A program made the position numbers and the translations under genes. A DNA stretch of 64,000 bases from Turicibacter sp. GTDB taxonomy: Bacteria; Bacillota_I; Bacilli_A; MOL361; Turicibacteraceae. The stretch spans positions 1 through 64,000 of the forward strand of contig WRAJ01000001.1 of the NCBI GenBank assembly GCA_009780245.1. The letters are read 5' to 3'. Below the pieces are notes generated by a model. That model was not told where the DNA came from. It saw only the letters and a list, made by a program, of their open reading frames with translations, and made no database searches. Below are positions 44,524-53,908 of the stretch, piece by piece (positions within the stretch are counted from its first letter, which is position 1; each line of letters opens with the position of its first letter).

Positions 44524-44635
44524 CCTGCGTCAACTCCTCCTAACGTACGTACCCGTACGCTTCGTCGTCGTTTCCTTGTCTAGTGAATTTCTGATTAGAA
44601 ACCTGACAATGAGGAGTTAATAGAGATACCCTTAA
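44470..44635 (+). mobile_element. MITE-like palindromic element, copy 2
   Basis: 166 nt with the same 16-bp ends as the copy at 31892 and about 85% identity to it. The central part (CTCCTCCTAACGTACGT and TCGTCGTCGTTTCCTTGTCTAG) is nearly invariant. It begins inside the last codons of the GH105 gene. Differences between the copies are matched on both arms. Confidence 0.88.
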
Positions 44636-44661
44636 GACTAATAAGGTAGGAACTTTAGGCT

Positions 44662-46221
44662 ATGAAATGTAAACCAATATTAATCACATCAACAAGTGCC
44701 ACATTTGAATTGGAAAACGAGGCGGTCTATCGCCTCGTAGAAACATACGACGTGTTGTTAAACGGCGAACTTGTATTGACTGGGATCTCAAAAAATGTAT
44801 TTTCCTTGTATAACCTAACGCCCCACAGGAATTACGACATCACATTGAGGGGCACTGACGGGAAAAGCCCAACCGTTTCCTTCGAGACGAAAAGCGAAAC
44901 GATGTGCTTGAACGTCAGGCGATTTGGTGCTGTTGGTGACGGTGTTGCTGACGATACGCAAGCGATTCAAGCAGCGATTATGTCTTGCTGTGAGAATGGC
45001 CGTGTGCTTATACCAGCGGGCACTTATCACGTGAAGACGATTTTCTTAAAATCAAATTTCACGCTAGAACTGGCGAAAGGGGCGACGTTGTCTTATCAAG
45101 GTGCGTTTCATCAAGGTGCGATCCTCCCAGGCTATACGTTTGATGCCCAGGGCGAGGAATATTATTTGGGCTCTTGGGAAGGCAATCCGATCGACAGTTA
45201 TACCGCGCTGATTCAAGGCATTAACGTGGAAAACGTGAACCTCATTGGCGAGGGTGTTCTTGACGGAAACGGTCATAACTGGTGGGGTTATCCCAAAGTG
45301 AGAAAAGGGGCATGGCGACCCCGGTTGGTACAGTTGATCCATTCAAAAAGGGTTAACCTACAAGGTCTTACGGTTCGAAATTCGCCGTCTTGGACGATTC
45401 ATCCCCTCTTTTCAAGCGACTTGATTTTCGCGGATTTAACCATCATCAACCCAAAAGATTCACCAAATACAGACGGATTAAACCCGGAAAGTTGTCATCA
45501 CGTCTTAATCGTTGGCGTCTACTTCTCTGTGGGTGACGACTGTATTGCGATTAAGTCAGGCAAAATTTATTTGGGTCGTAAATTGAAGCGACCGTCACGG
45601 CGCATCACCATTCGCAATTGTAGCATGAACTTCGGACACGGCGCGGTTGTAGTGGGGAGCGAGATGGCCGGTGGCGTCAAGGATGTGACCGTTAGTCAGT
45701 GCTTGTTCAACGAAACCGATCGCGGCTTACGAATAAAAACGCGACGCGGACGTGGCAAGGATGCCATTGTTGACGGCATTTATTTTAAAAACATCCAGAT
45801 GCACCGTGTGCAGACCCCGCTTGTGATCAATAAGTTTTATTTCTGCGACCCAGATGGGCACAGCGATTATGTGAGAACAAAAGAGGCGTTGCCCGTTGAT
45901 GAGCGAACGCCGTATATTGGGAAGTTAGTGTTTGAAGACATTGCATCCGAGGCTAGCTCGGTTGCAGCAGGGTTCTTCTATGGGTTACCTGAGCAACCTA
46001 TTTCAGAGCTAGTGTTGAAAAATTGTTCTTTTTCGATGGTGAGCGATGGCGAAGCTGATTATCCGGCAATGATGGATGATATTTCGAAGTATGCACAGGC
46101 GGGCTTGATTTTTCATCACGTCAAGTCGCTTGTGATGAACAACGTCACACTTGATGGGGTCGTTGGTGAGAAGGTGGTATTAAACGATGTGGATAAGGTG
46201 GTAATGGAAGATGATCATTAG
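44662..46221 (+). CDS. GH28 polygalacturonase-type glycoside hydrolase
   Basis: 519 residues. A fibronectin-like N-terminal ~80 residues precede a right-handed beta-helix starting LNVRRFGAVGDGVADDTQAIQAAI. All GH28 motifs are present: N269-T-D-G (D271), D292-D293 in GDDC, H326 in GHG, R357-I-K. It is an inverting hydrolase for galacturonides or rhamnogalacturonides, probably exo-acting on imported oligomers because there is no signal peptide. RBS GGTAGGAAC is weak. Its 3' end overlaps the RDD gene by 11 nt. Confidence 0.93.
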   Translation: MKCKPILITSTSATFELENEAVYRLVETYDVLLNGELVLTGISKNVFSLYNLTPHRNYDITLRGTDGKSPTVSFETKSETMCLNVRRFGAVGDGVADDTQAIQAAIMSCCENGRVLIPAGTYHVKTIFLKSNFTLELAKGATLSYQGAFHQGAILPGYTFDAQGEEYYLGSWEGNPIDSYTALIQGINVENVNLIGEGVLDGNGHNWWGYPKVRKGAWRPRLVQLIHSKRVNLQGLTVRNSPSWTIHPLFSSDLIFADLTIINPKDSPNTDGLNPESCHHVLIVGVYFSVGDDCIAIKSGKIYLGRKLKRPSRRITIRNCSMNFGHGAVVVGSEMAGGVKDVTVSQCLFNETDRGLRIKTRRGRGKDAIVDGIYFKNIQMHRVQTPLVINKFYFCDPDGHSDYVRTKEALPVDERTPYIGKLVFEDIASEASSVAAGFFYGLPEQPISELVLKNCSFSMVSDGEADYPAMMDDISKYAQAGLIFHHVKSLVMNNVTLDGVVGEKVVLNDVDKVVMEDDH

Positions 46222-46624
46222 GCGAATAGCAGCAAACGTCATTGACTTGATTGTTTTAATTGGTTCAATTGCTGTCGGCGTGTACTTTGCAGGACAATTA
46301 GCTGACATGTTTGAAGAACCGTTCTTTTTGTTAACCGCGAGCATGACAGCGATTATTATTTTAGTGCCCATTGGGATTCAATCTTTGTTTTGGCTGGAAA
46401 GCACAACCCTTGGAAAAACCATGGTGTTTATTAAGGTTGTGAGAAACGAAGACGGTGAAGACCTAGATTACTTCCAAATGTTTGTCCGAGACTTTTTGTT
46501 AAAAGTGTTATCGGCTAACCTGATGACCTTACCAGCCTTTGTTGGAAGACCGACGATTCACGATGTTATTTTAGATTCAAAAGTGATTATAAAACCAAAA
46601 GTAAAGCGAGGGAACAAGGCGTGA
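46211..46624 (+). CDS. RDD family membrane protein
   Basis: 137 residues: Arg-rich start MIIRRIAANVIDLIVL (the R..A..D pattern of RDD proteins), two or three membrane segments (about residues 10-30, 42-64), then LGKTMVFIKVVRNEDGEDLDY. The function of the family is not settled; some members act as Na+/H+ exchangers. It is tightly packed between GH28 and uxaC (overlaps on both sides), so it is translated with them. Such a gene is not a usual part of uronate operons. Confidence 0.8.
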   Translation: MIIRRIAANVIDLIVLIGSIAVGVYFAGQLADMFEEPFFLLTASMTAIIILVPIGIQSLFWLESTTLGKTMVFIKVVRNEDGEDLDYFQMFVRDFLLKVLSANLMTLPAFVGRPTIHDVILDSKVIIKPKVKRGNKA

Positions 46625-48036
46625 AGAAATTTTTAGACCAAGATTTTTTATTGCATAACGAAACGGCGAAAACGTTGTATCACGAGTATGCAGCTAAAAT
46701 GCCAATCATTGATTTCCACAACCACTTAAGTGCACAGGAAATTTATGAAAACAAGCAGTTTAACGACATTTCGGAAGTTTGGCTAGGTGGCGATCATTAC
46801 AAATGGCGTGCGATGAGGACGTTAGGTGTCGCGGAAGACATTGTGACTGGACCTGCATCTGCCAAAGAAAAATTCGCTGCTTGGGCGAAATCGGTACCTT
46901 ACCTAGTAGGGAATCCGCTGTATCATTGGACACACATGGAGCTTCAAAGGTACTTCGGCATTGAAACGTTGTTAAATGAACAAACAGCGGATGAGATTTT
47001 TGAAACGTGTAACGCGATGCTGCAAAAAGAGGCATTTCGCGTGCGTGGTTTGCTGGAAATGCAGCAAGTACAAGTGGTCTCGACAACGGATGATCCGGTG
47101 GATGATTTAAAGTATCATCAGCTCATTGCGGAGGATGCGAGCATTGACTTACAAGTGTTACCAACGTTTCGCCCGGATAAATCCGTTAACATTGACTTAA
47201 GTTGGTTCAACGATTGGATCGATACGCTTGCCGGTGTGGTGGGGCATGGCATTGATGAGCTCGATGATTTGTTTCAAGCATTAGCGAGTCGCATGGATTT
47301 CTTTGTCGATGCCGGTGCGAATGCTTCGGATAATGGGCTTGATGTGTTTGCCTACGCAGAATCAACGTTGGAAGAGGCTGCGGCTATTTTCTTGAAAGCC
47401 CGCTCTGGTGCGTCGTTAACAGAAGAAGAAGTTGAAAAGTATAAAACGCAAGTCTTCCTCTTCTTAGGAAAGGAATACCACAAGCGTAACTGGGTGATGC
47501 AACTGCATATTGGGGCATTGCGTAATAACAACACGCGTAGATTAAATGAGCTTGGGCCAGATACTGGTTACGACGCGATTAATAACTCGTTTGACATTGC
47601 GAAGCTATCGAAATTCTTGAACGCTTTAGATGCGAACGATCAGTTGCCGAAGACGATCATTTACGATTTGAACCCAGCGGATAATCATAAAGTGGTGACG
47701 TTGATGCAGTGCTTCCAAGACGGCGTGACACCAGGGAAATTACAGTTTGGCTCTGGTTGGTGGTTCATGGATCAAAAGGACGGGATGATCGATCAAATGC
47801 GCGCGTTGGCTGCCAATGGCGTTCTGTCTAAGTTTGTTGGGATGTTAACCGACTCAAGAAGCTTCTTATCGTTTCCGCGTCACGAATACTTCCGACGTAT
47901 TCTATGCCAATTATTAGGTGAGTACGTGGAAGCAGGTGAATACCCGGCAGACATTGAATTCCTAGGAAGCGTCGTCGAAGATATTTGTTACAACAATTCA
48001 AAAGAATATTTTGGTTTCGAGAATTTGAAATTATAA
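46621..48036 (+). CDS. uxaC: glucuronate/galacturonate isomerase
   Basis: 471 residues from GTG 46621, overlapping the RDD stop by 4 nt. It isomerises galacturonate to tagaturonate (and glucuronate to fructuronate). Family motifs are PIIDFHNHLSAQEI (metal-binding His pair), RWRAMRTLG-like KWRAMRTLG, HWTHMELQRYFGI, VVSTTDDPVDDL and GWWFMDQKDG...LTDSRSFLSFPRHEYFRR. First committed step of the uronate pathway whose later enzymes lie downstream. Confidence 0.96.
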   Translation: MKKFLDQDFLLHNETAKTLYHEYAAKMPIIDFHNHLSAQEIYENKQFNDISEVWLGGDHYKWRAMRTLGVAEDIVTGPASAKEKFAAWAKSVPYLVGNPLYHWTHMELQRYFGIETLLNEQTADEIFETCNAMLQKEAFRVRGLLEMQQVQVVSTTDDPVDDLKYHQLIAEDASIDLQVLPTFRPDKSVNIDLSWFNDWIDTLAGVVGHGIDELDDLFQALASRMDFFVDAGANASDNGLDVFAYAESTLEEAAAIFLKARSGASLTEEEVEKYKTQVFLFLGKEYHKRNWVMQLHIGALRNNNTRRLNELGPDTGYDAINNSFDIAKLSKFLNALDANDQLPKTIIYDLNPADNHKVVTLMQCFQDGVTPGKLQFGSGWWFMDQKDGMIDQMRALAANGVLSKFVGMLTDSRSFLSFPRHEYFRRILCQLLGEYVEAGEYPADIEFLGSVVEDICYNNSKEYFGFENLKL

Positions 48037-48075
48037 TTTAGAATTACCCCCAGTACTAATTTTCAGCAGGTTACG

Positions 48076-48239
48076 TCTGCCACTATTTCCTTTCAAAACA
48101 GAGTTTAGTGGCAGAAATTGACATTTAGCGTGTGTTAAAGGCTGTTAAATAGGGTTGGAAATTAAATTATTTCCATATTCAGCGGAAAATGATTGGCGTT
48201 TTGCCACTTCTTTCTCGAAAAAGAGGGTTGAGTGGCAGA
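48076..48239 (+). repeat. intergenic hairpin pair, TCTGCCACT word, second locus
   Basis: Unit 1 (48076-48115) is TCTGCCACT - 22 nt - AGTGGCAGA. Unit 2 (48201-48239) is TTGCCACT ... AGTGGCAGA with CTCGAAAAA in the loop. Spacing and the shared CCATATTCA...GGAAAA stretch before unit 2 match the locus at 8500-8672. It fills most of the 256-nt gap between uxaC and uxaB. Confidence 0.87.
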
Positions 48240-48292
48240 ATGACAGTTAACTGGTTCATGCAAGGACTAAATAAAATAGGAGGCTTTATTTG

Positions 48293-49753
48293 ATGAAGGT
48301 ACTAAGTAATGAAGTAGTAGAAAATCGCCCGGAGCGTCCAATTAAAATCGTTCAGTTTGGAGAAGGGAACTTCTTAAGAGCGTTTGTGGATTGGATGTTA
48401 CAAGAGTTAAATAACGCTGGGATTTACAACGGTGACGTTGCGGTTGTTCAACCGTTAGATTTCGGACGCATTAAAGAGCTGGAAGAGCAAGACGGTCTAT
48501 ACACGTTAGTCCAAGAAGGTGTGAAAGACGGTGAGTTTATTGCTAGCACGCAAGTGATTGATATTTTAAGCAAATTTGTTAATCCGTATGCCGATTACGA
48601 GGCGTATTTAAAGTTAGCAGAGATCGACACGTTAGAATTTATTTTTTCTAACACAACGGAATCAGGGATTGTATTGGACGAGTCGGATACGATCGAAAAT
48701 ACACCACCGCAATCATTTCCTGGGAAATTATTGGCGTTTCTGCATCACCGCTACGAAAAATTTGCGGGTGCGATGGATAAAGGGTTGTTTATTGTCCCCT
48801 GTGAATTGATTGACGATAATGGCGATGAGCTTTACAACTGTGTGAAGCGACTAGCAGAAATTCATCAGTTAGACGCTGGTTTTATGAAATGGTTAGACGA
48901 GGCAAATACGTTTACGAACACGTTGGTTGATCGCATTGTACCAGGCTACCCGGCAGCGCGTATTGATGAGTTAACTAAAAAGCTAGGGTACGTGGATAAC
49001 AACATCGTGATGGGTGAAATTTTCCATTTATGGGTGATTGAAGATCGTAACGGCATTGGTAAGATTTTAGACGGTGCGAAGGCTGGGTTGAACATGGTCT
49101 TCACCGATGATATTAAACCTTATAAAATCCAAAAAGTACGTATCCTAAACGGCTTGCACACGTTGATGGTGCCGGTTGCTTATTTAAAAGGCATTGATAC
49201 GGTTGGCGATGCAATGAAGGATGAGCTGATGTTGACATTCATCAAGAATACCAACGATTTAGAAATCATCCCAGGAACGGAGCATTACTTGTCAAAAGAA
49301 ACCTTAACGGCGTATGCCAATGAAATTTATGACCGCTTTGGAAATCCGCAAGTGCATCATGAATTAATGGCAATTTCGCTAAATTCAACGGCTAAATTTA
49401 AGAGTCGTTTATTGCCAACAGCGCTTGATTATGTTAAAGTAACGGGAAGATTCCCAGCGCACATGGCGTTCTCTTTAGCGAGTTTGCTCGTGTTTTTCAA
49501 AGGTGAGCGTCATGGTGAGAAGATTGACTTACAAGATGAACCGCAATTTTTAGAATTTTACGCAGATGTGTGGGCGAAATATGAGGCCGATGAGCTGGAT
49601 GCACGCGGTGTTGTCGCCCAATTCTTAGGCTTAACTTCACATTGGGAACAAAACTTAAATGAAATTGCTGGCCTCACTAACCAAGTGACTGAAACGGTCG
49701 AAGCGATTTTAGCCGATGGCATGGAAGTAGCATTAGCTAATTTCTTAGCCTAG
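48293..49753 (+). CDS. uxaB: tagaturonate reductase (altronate oxidoreductase)
   Basis: 486 residues from ATG 48293 (AGGAGG 9 nt upstream). It reduces tagaturonate to altronate with NADH. The mannitol-dehydrogenase family Rossmann fold starts PIKIVQFGEGNFLRAFVDWM; the catalytic region KIQKVRILNGLHTLMVPVAYLKG contains the conserved Lys and Asn-His. It belongs to the UxaB rather than UxuB branch because of the NxLHT context and the uxaA gene downstream. Confidence 0.93.
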   Translation: MKVLSNEVVENRPERPIKIVQFGEGNFLRAFVDWMLQELNNAGIYNGDVAVVQPLDFGRIKELEEQDGLYTLVQEGVKDGEFIASTQVIDILSKFVNPYADYEAYLKLAEIDTLEFIFSNTTESGIVLDESDTIENTPPQSFPGKLLAFLHHRYEKFAGAMDKGLFIVPCELIDDNGDELYNCVKRLAEIHQLDAGFMKWLDEANTFTNTLVDRIVPGYPAARIDELTKKLGYVDNNIVMGEIFHLWVIEDRNGIGKILDGAKAGLNMVFTDDIKPYKIQKVRILNGLHTLMVPVAYLKGIDTVGDAMKDELMLTFIKNTNDLEIIPGTEHYLSKETLTAYANEIYDRFGNPQVHHELMAISLNSTAKFKSRLLPTALDYVKVTGRFPAHMAFSLASLLVFFKGERHGEKIDLQDEPQFLEFYADVWAKYEADELDARGVVAQFLGLTSHWEQNLNEIAGLTNQVTETVEAILADGMEVALANFLA

Positions 49754-49780
49754 TACGGCACATGGAAGGCGGAGTTGTTC

Positions 49781-50746
49781 GTGATATTAGTAAAGCTACT
49801 TGATAAATATTTTCCATTTTTAACACCGATCTTTTTGATTTTAGGGTTACTACTAGGTGCTAATGTTGGAAGGCATGTAGGGGTTGTTCCTTGGCTATTT
49901 GCCTGGGCAACGTTTATAGGCAGTTTGAAAATTGATTTTAATTCTTTTGTGGAAACGGTGAAACACCCGAAAGGCATTTTAGTGGTCATGTTGATTTTAA
50001 GGGTGTTGATGCCGGTGATTGCATTGGGATTTGGTTTGATCTTTTTTTCAACCGATATTTATACGCGGACAGGTTTACTATTGTTTGGTTTGCTTCCAGT
50101 AGCGATCAATAGCGTGTTATGGACGGTTATTACAAAAGGGAACGTGTCTTTAACGTTAAGCGTTGTGTTACTAGACACGGTCATTGCACCGTTGGCTTTG
50201 CCGTTTTCGATTCTACTATTGACGGGTGCACGTATTGACCTCGATACGATGGGAATGATGCGAAGCTCACTATTAATGGTCGTATTGCCATCGCTAGCAG
50301 GGATGAGCTTAAATCAGTTGACTAAGGGAGCGTTTGGCAAAACGTGGAGTGTGAAACTAGCGCCATTAGCAAAGGTGTCACTCTTAGCGGTCATCTTAAT
50401 TAACGGCGGTAACATCCGCAGGTATTTCCCGCCGATAAATTTGCACTTATTGGCCATTATGCTCAGCATCACGACATTAGCAGTTTGTGGTTATATCTTG
50501 TCGTGGAAATTAGCCAAATGGTTGAAACTACCTGAAGAAGATGTGAAAGCAGTCGTCTTCTCAGGCGGTATGAGGAACATGAGTACCGGCGTCGTGATTG
50601 CCGTGGCTTATTTTCCACCAGCCGCCGCCATTCCAATCGTGACAGGCATCTTTTTCCAACAGCTAGTTTGTGCCACGATTGCGAATTTAATTGAGAACTA
50701 TTATAAAAAGTCCACGGTAACATCGGTTAGCTCAGAAACGACCTGA
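49781..50746 (+). CDS. BASS (bile acid:Na+ symporter) family transporter
   Basis: 321 residues from GTG 49781; the TTG at 49775 sits against the GGAG site and cannot be used. Nine or ten membrane segments. Family marks are FIGSLKIDFNSF after the second segment and VVFSGGMRNMSTG near the C-terminus, corresponding to the conserved '..G.QN' loop of BASS proteins. Known members carry organic anions with Na+. Placed between uxaB and uxaA, it is a good candidate for uptake or release of a uronate or 2-keto-3-deoxygluconate, but this is inference. Confidence 0.8.
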   Translation: MILVKLLDKYFPFLTPIFLILGLLLGANVGRHVGVVPWLFAWATFIGSLKIDFNSFVETVKHPKGILVVMLILRVLMPVIALGFGLIFFSTDIYTRTGLLLFGLLPVAINSVLWTVITKGNVSLTLSVVLLDTVIAPLALPFSILLLTGARIDLDTMGMMRSSLLMVVLPSLAGMSLNQLTKGAFGKTWSVKLAPLAKVSLLAVILINGGNIRRYFPPINLHLLAIMLSITTLAVCGYILSWKLAKWLKLPEEDVKAVVFSGGMRNMSTGVVIAVAYFPPAAAIPIVTGIFFQQLVCATIANLIENYYKKSTVTSVSSETT

Positions 50747-50773
50747 TGTTTACCGAGGGAAGGAGCATAGAAC

Positions 50774-52267
50774 ATGAGAGACTTCATTAAACTGCACGGT
50801 AATGATAATGTCATTATTGCTTTGAAGCATTTAGAAGCGGGCACAGTTGCTGAAATTGACGGCGAAACCCTGACGTTGCAAGAACCGATCAAGCAAGGAC
50901 ACAAAATTGCTACGACAGCGATTACTGCGGGTCAAGATGTGATTAAATACGGCTTTCCAATTGGTCACGCAACGGTTGATATTAAGGTCGGTTATCACGT
51001 TCATACGCATAACATCAAGACGAGTTTAGGTGAACAACTGGCATATGAGTACGCACCTGAACTCGAAGAAAAGGTGATGCAGGCAAAAGATCGTGAAGTT
51101 GACGTGTATCACCGCAAAAACGGCGACATCGGCATTCGGAATGAATTATGGATTATCCCGACCGTTGGCTGCATCAATAAAATCGCTGTAAAAATTAAAA
51201 ACGATGTGTTAAGAAACCTAGGCGAACTTGCCGCAGACGTTGACGGGATTTTCGTTTTCGAGCACCCTTATGGCTGTTCACAGATGGGCGATGACCACGA
51301 AACAACAAAAGAAATTTTGCAAAACATCGTCAAGCACCCAAATGCCGGCGCCGTACTGGTCGTTGGTCTTGGTTGCGAGAATAACCAAGTGGCTGAGTTT
51401 AAACAGACGCTTGGTGAATACGACGACGAACGCATCCGCTTCATGATCGCACAGGAGCACGAGGATGAAATTGAAGTCGGAATCGAAATTGTGAAGGATT
51501 TGTACGACCTCATGAAGCAAGATCGCAGAGCGGCATCGCCACTTAAAAACCTGCGCATCGGGTTGGAATGCGGCGGTAGTGACGGTTTCTCGGGGATTAC
51601 CGGAAACCCGTTGTTGGGATACTTCTCCGACTACCTTATTGGCCAAGGTGGAACAACGGTTTTGACCGAGGTGCCGGAAATGTTCGGAGCTGAAACGATC
51701 TTGATGAATCGCTGTGAGTCAGTGGAAGTCTTTGATAAGACGGTTCGTTTGATCAATGATTTCAAGCAGTACTACGAAGATAACAATCAAGTGTGCTACG
51801 AAAATCCGTCACCGGGCAATAAAGACGGTGGGATTACGACTCTTGAAGACAAGTCGCTCGGCTGCACGCAAAAAGCGGGAACGTCCAACGTGGTGGATGT
51901 GTTATTCTACACCGATCGCTTAAAGAAAAACGGACTGAATTTAATGCAAGGTCCAGGTAACGACCTCGTTGCGACAACGGCACTCGGTGCTGCTGGGTGT
52001 CACATGGTACTCTTCACAACCGGTCGTGGGACGCCTTACGGTGGTTTTATCCCGACGATCAAAGTGTCAACGAATTCAGACCTAGCGAAAAGAAAACCGC
52101 ATTGGATTGATTACGATGCCGGGAAGATGTTAACCGCAGCAACGACGGAAGAAGTTGTGGAAGACTTTATTAACTATGTGATTGACGTTTGCAACGGCAA
52201 ATGGGCATACAATGAAACGAACGACTTCCGTGAAATTGCCATTTGGAAATTCGGGGTGACGTTATGA
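50774..52267 (+). CDS. uxaA: altronate dehydratase
   Basis: 497 residues. It dehydrates D-altronate to 2-keto-3-deoxygluconate with Fe2+. The N-terminal SAF domain (residues ~10-95, ending HTHNIKTSL) is followed by the catalytic domain with HPYGCSQMGDDHETT, VGLGCENNQ, LECGGSDGFSGITGNP and GAAGCHMVLFTTGRGTP. Full length and unbroken. Its stop codon overlaps the start of the next gene (ATGA). Confidence 0.96.
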   Translation: MRDFIKLHGNDNVIIALKHLEAGTVAEIDGETLTLQEPIKQGHKIATTAITAGQDVIKYGFPIGHATVDIKVGYHVHTHNIKTSLGEQLAYEYAPELEEKVMQAKDREVDVYHRKNGDIGIRNELWIIPTVGCINKIAVKIKNDVLRNLGELAADVDGIFVFEHPYGCSQMGDDHETTKEILQNIVKHPNAGAVLVVGLGCENNQVAEFKQTLGEYDDERIRFMIAQEHEDEIEVGIEIVKDLYDLMKQDRRAASPLKNLRIGLECGGSDGFSGITGNPLLGYFSDYLIGQGGTTVLTEVPEMFGAETILMNRCESVEVFDKTVRLINDFKQYYEDNNQVCYENPSPGNKDGGITTLEDKSLGCTQKAGTSNVVDVLFYTDRLKKNGLNLMQGPGNDLVATTALGAAGCHMVLFTTGRGTPYGGFIPTIKVSTNSDLAKRKPHWIDYDAGKMLTAATTEEVVEDFINYVIDVCNGKWAYNETNDFREIAIWKFGVTL

Positions 52268-53103
52268 TGAGAATAGGCATTAGAGGACATGATTTAGGGA
52301 AGAATACGCCTGAGAAGTTTGCGCAATCGGTGGTAGATGCTAAGCTTGAATCGCTACAGCTGGTATTGCCGAAAGCCATTGAATTTTCTGGTGAGGGGCC
52401 GCCGATTTTGAATGACGACTTGACCCGCGAGGTGAAGGAGCAGTTGGATCGTCACGGTGTGAAGGTTGCGATGATGGGAGCGTATTTTAATCCGATCCAT
52501 AGCAATAAGGAACTCGCTCTACAGACGGTTGAAAATTTTAAAAACCATCTTAAAAAAGCGAAATTTTTTGGAACGGAGCTTGTCGGAACCGAAACGGGTT
52601 CTTACAACGACGATGAGTGGACTTGGCATGAGGATAACGATTCGGAAGAGGCGTTCCAGGAAGTACTGCGTGTTTTTAAAGAGATTTTACCGGTCGCTGA
52701 GGAGGCAGGTGTGTGCTTAACGATTGAGCCGGCTTACCACCACGTGATTTCCACGCCTGCTAGGTTGAAGCGGTTAGTGGATGAGTTAAATTCGCCGCAT
52801 GTGCGTGTCATCTTTGATTTGTTCAACTTGTTGCATAAAGGGAATACGCACGAGCAGCACACGTTGACGGATGAGATGGTCGCGTTATTCAGCGATCAGA
52901 TGATGATCGTCCATGCGAAAGATTTTGTGCTGGAGGACGGTGAGTTGGTGCAAGTGGCACCGGGCCGTGGGGATATGGATTATCCGTACTTGATTGAAAA
53001 GTTAAGAACGTTGAACACCACGCCTGATATTATTTTAGAGGGAGTAGTTGGTGAGGACATTCCGTTTAGTCGAGATTTTTTGGCTGAGTTGTTAAAGAAG
53101 TAA
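52264..53103 (+). CDS. sugar phosphate isomerase/epimerase-like TIM-barrel protein
   Basis: 279 residues from ATG 52264. It belongs to the xylose-isomerase-like TIM-barrel superfamily: metal ligands are suggested by LTIEPAYHHV (Glu), VRVIFDLFNLLH (Asp), MIVHAKDFV (His) and IILEGVVGED (Glu). No exact enzyme is recognised. It is translationally coupled to uxaA, so it may act on a uronate, ketouronate or aldonate, for example as an epimerase that would let fructuronate enter the tagaturonate branch. Confidence 0.75.
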   Translation: MMRIGIRGHDLGKNTPEKFAQSVVDAKLESLQLVLPKAIEFSGEGPPILNDDLTREVKEQLDRHGVKVAMMGAYFNPIHSNKELALQTVENFKNHLKKAKFFGTELVGTETGSYNDDEWTWHEDNDSEEAFQEVLRVFKEILPVAEEAGVCLTIEPAYHHVISTPARLKRLVDELNSPHVRVIFDLFNLLHKGNTHEQHTLTDEMVALFSDQMMIVHAKDFVLEDGELVQVAPGRGDMDYPYLIEKLRTLNTTPDIILEGVVGEDIPFSRDFLAELLKK

Positions 53104-53129
53104 TACGATGTGATGAGGGAGTAGTTGTG

Positions 53130-53879
53130 ATGAAAATAAACCGTACTGTTGAAAGAGCCGTGGAAATCTTGGAGTTGATCGCGTCAACGGATCGTGAGTT
53201 GACGTTGAGCGACATTGCGAAAGAGCTTGAGATGCCGAAGACGAGCACGTTTGATATTTTAGAAACACTGGTTCATTCCAATATGTTATACACCAAAGAA
53301 AACGGAATTAAAACCTATAAGATCGGTGTGAAGGCTTACTCGATTGGAAGCAACTATTCAAGAACGTCATTGCTTTTAAATGCGTCTGAGCCGATTATCA
53401 AAGAGTTGGCGCAGGCAACGGGCTTAACGATCCTCATTGCCAAAGAGACAAGCGGTGAAATTGTCTTTACATTAAAGCAAGAACCAGAGAAAAAAACCAT
53501 TGCGACACCGAGCATTGGCGACCGACTGCACATTCATACCACGAGTATCGGGAAATCGATTTTAGCTTTTTCACATAAGCAAGAGCGCTTGTTTGAACAG
53601 ATTGATTTCTGTGCGCAAACGAATATGAGTATTACGTCAAAGTCTGACCTTGTCAAGGAGGTTGAAAAAATAAAAGCACAAGGTTATTCGATTTCAAACC
53701 GTGAGAATGAAACGTACACGTTCTCGATTGGTGCGCCGATTTTTGATCACCGTGGGTACGTGACCGCTGCGATTGGGACGCTTGGTTTGTACGAGGAATC
53801 TTACGATCCGACGCGCGATATTGAGTTGGTGAAGGTCGCGGCGATGAGAATTTCGAAGTTGCAAGGGTATAAGGGTTAG
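53130..53879 (+). CDS. IclR family transcriptional regulator, KdgR-like
   Basis: 249 residues from ATG 53130 (GAGGGAG site). N-terminal winged helix (TVERAVEILELIASTDRELTLSDIAKELEMPKTSTFDILETL) and C-terminal IclR effector domain (LAQATGLTILIAKE...HTTSIGKSILAF...FSIGAPIFDHRGYVTAAIG). In pectin degraders KdgR of this family is a repressor released by 2-keto-3-deoxygluconate, the central product of this cluster. Its position amid uxa and kdu genes supports the same role. The operator is not proven. Confidence 0.88.
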   Translation: MKINRTVERAVEILELIASTDRELTLSDIAKELEMPKTSTFDILETLVHSNMLYTKENGIKTYKIGVKAYSIGSNYSRTSLLLNASEPIIKELAQATGLTILIAKETSGEIVFTLKQEPEKKTIATPSIGDRLHIHTTSIGKSILAFSHKQERLFEQIDFCAQTNMSITSKSDLVKEVEKIKAQGYSISNRENETYTFSIGAPIFDHRGYVTAAIGTLGLYEESYDPTRDIELVKVAAMRISKLQGYKG

Positions 53880-53908
53880 GGGCATTACAAGTAGAAGGAG
53901 AGATTAGT

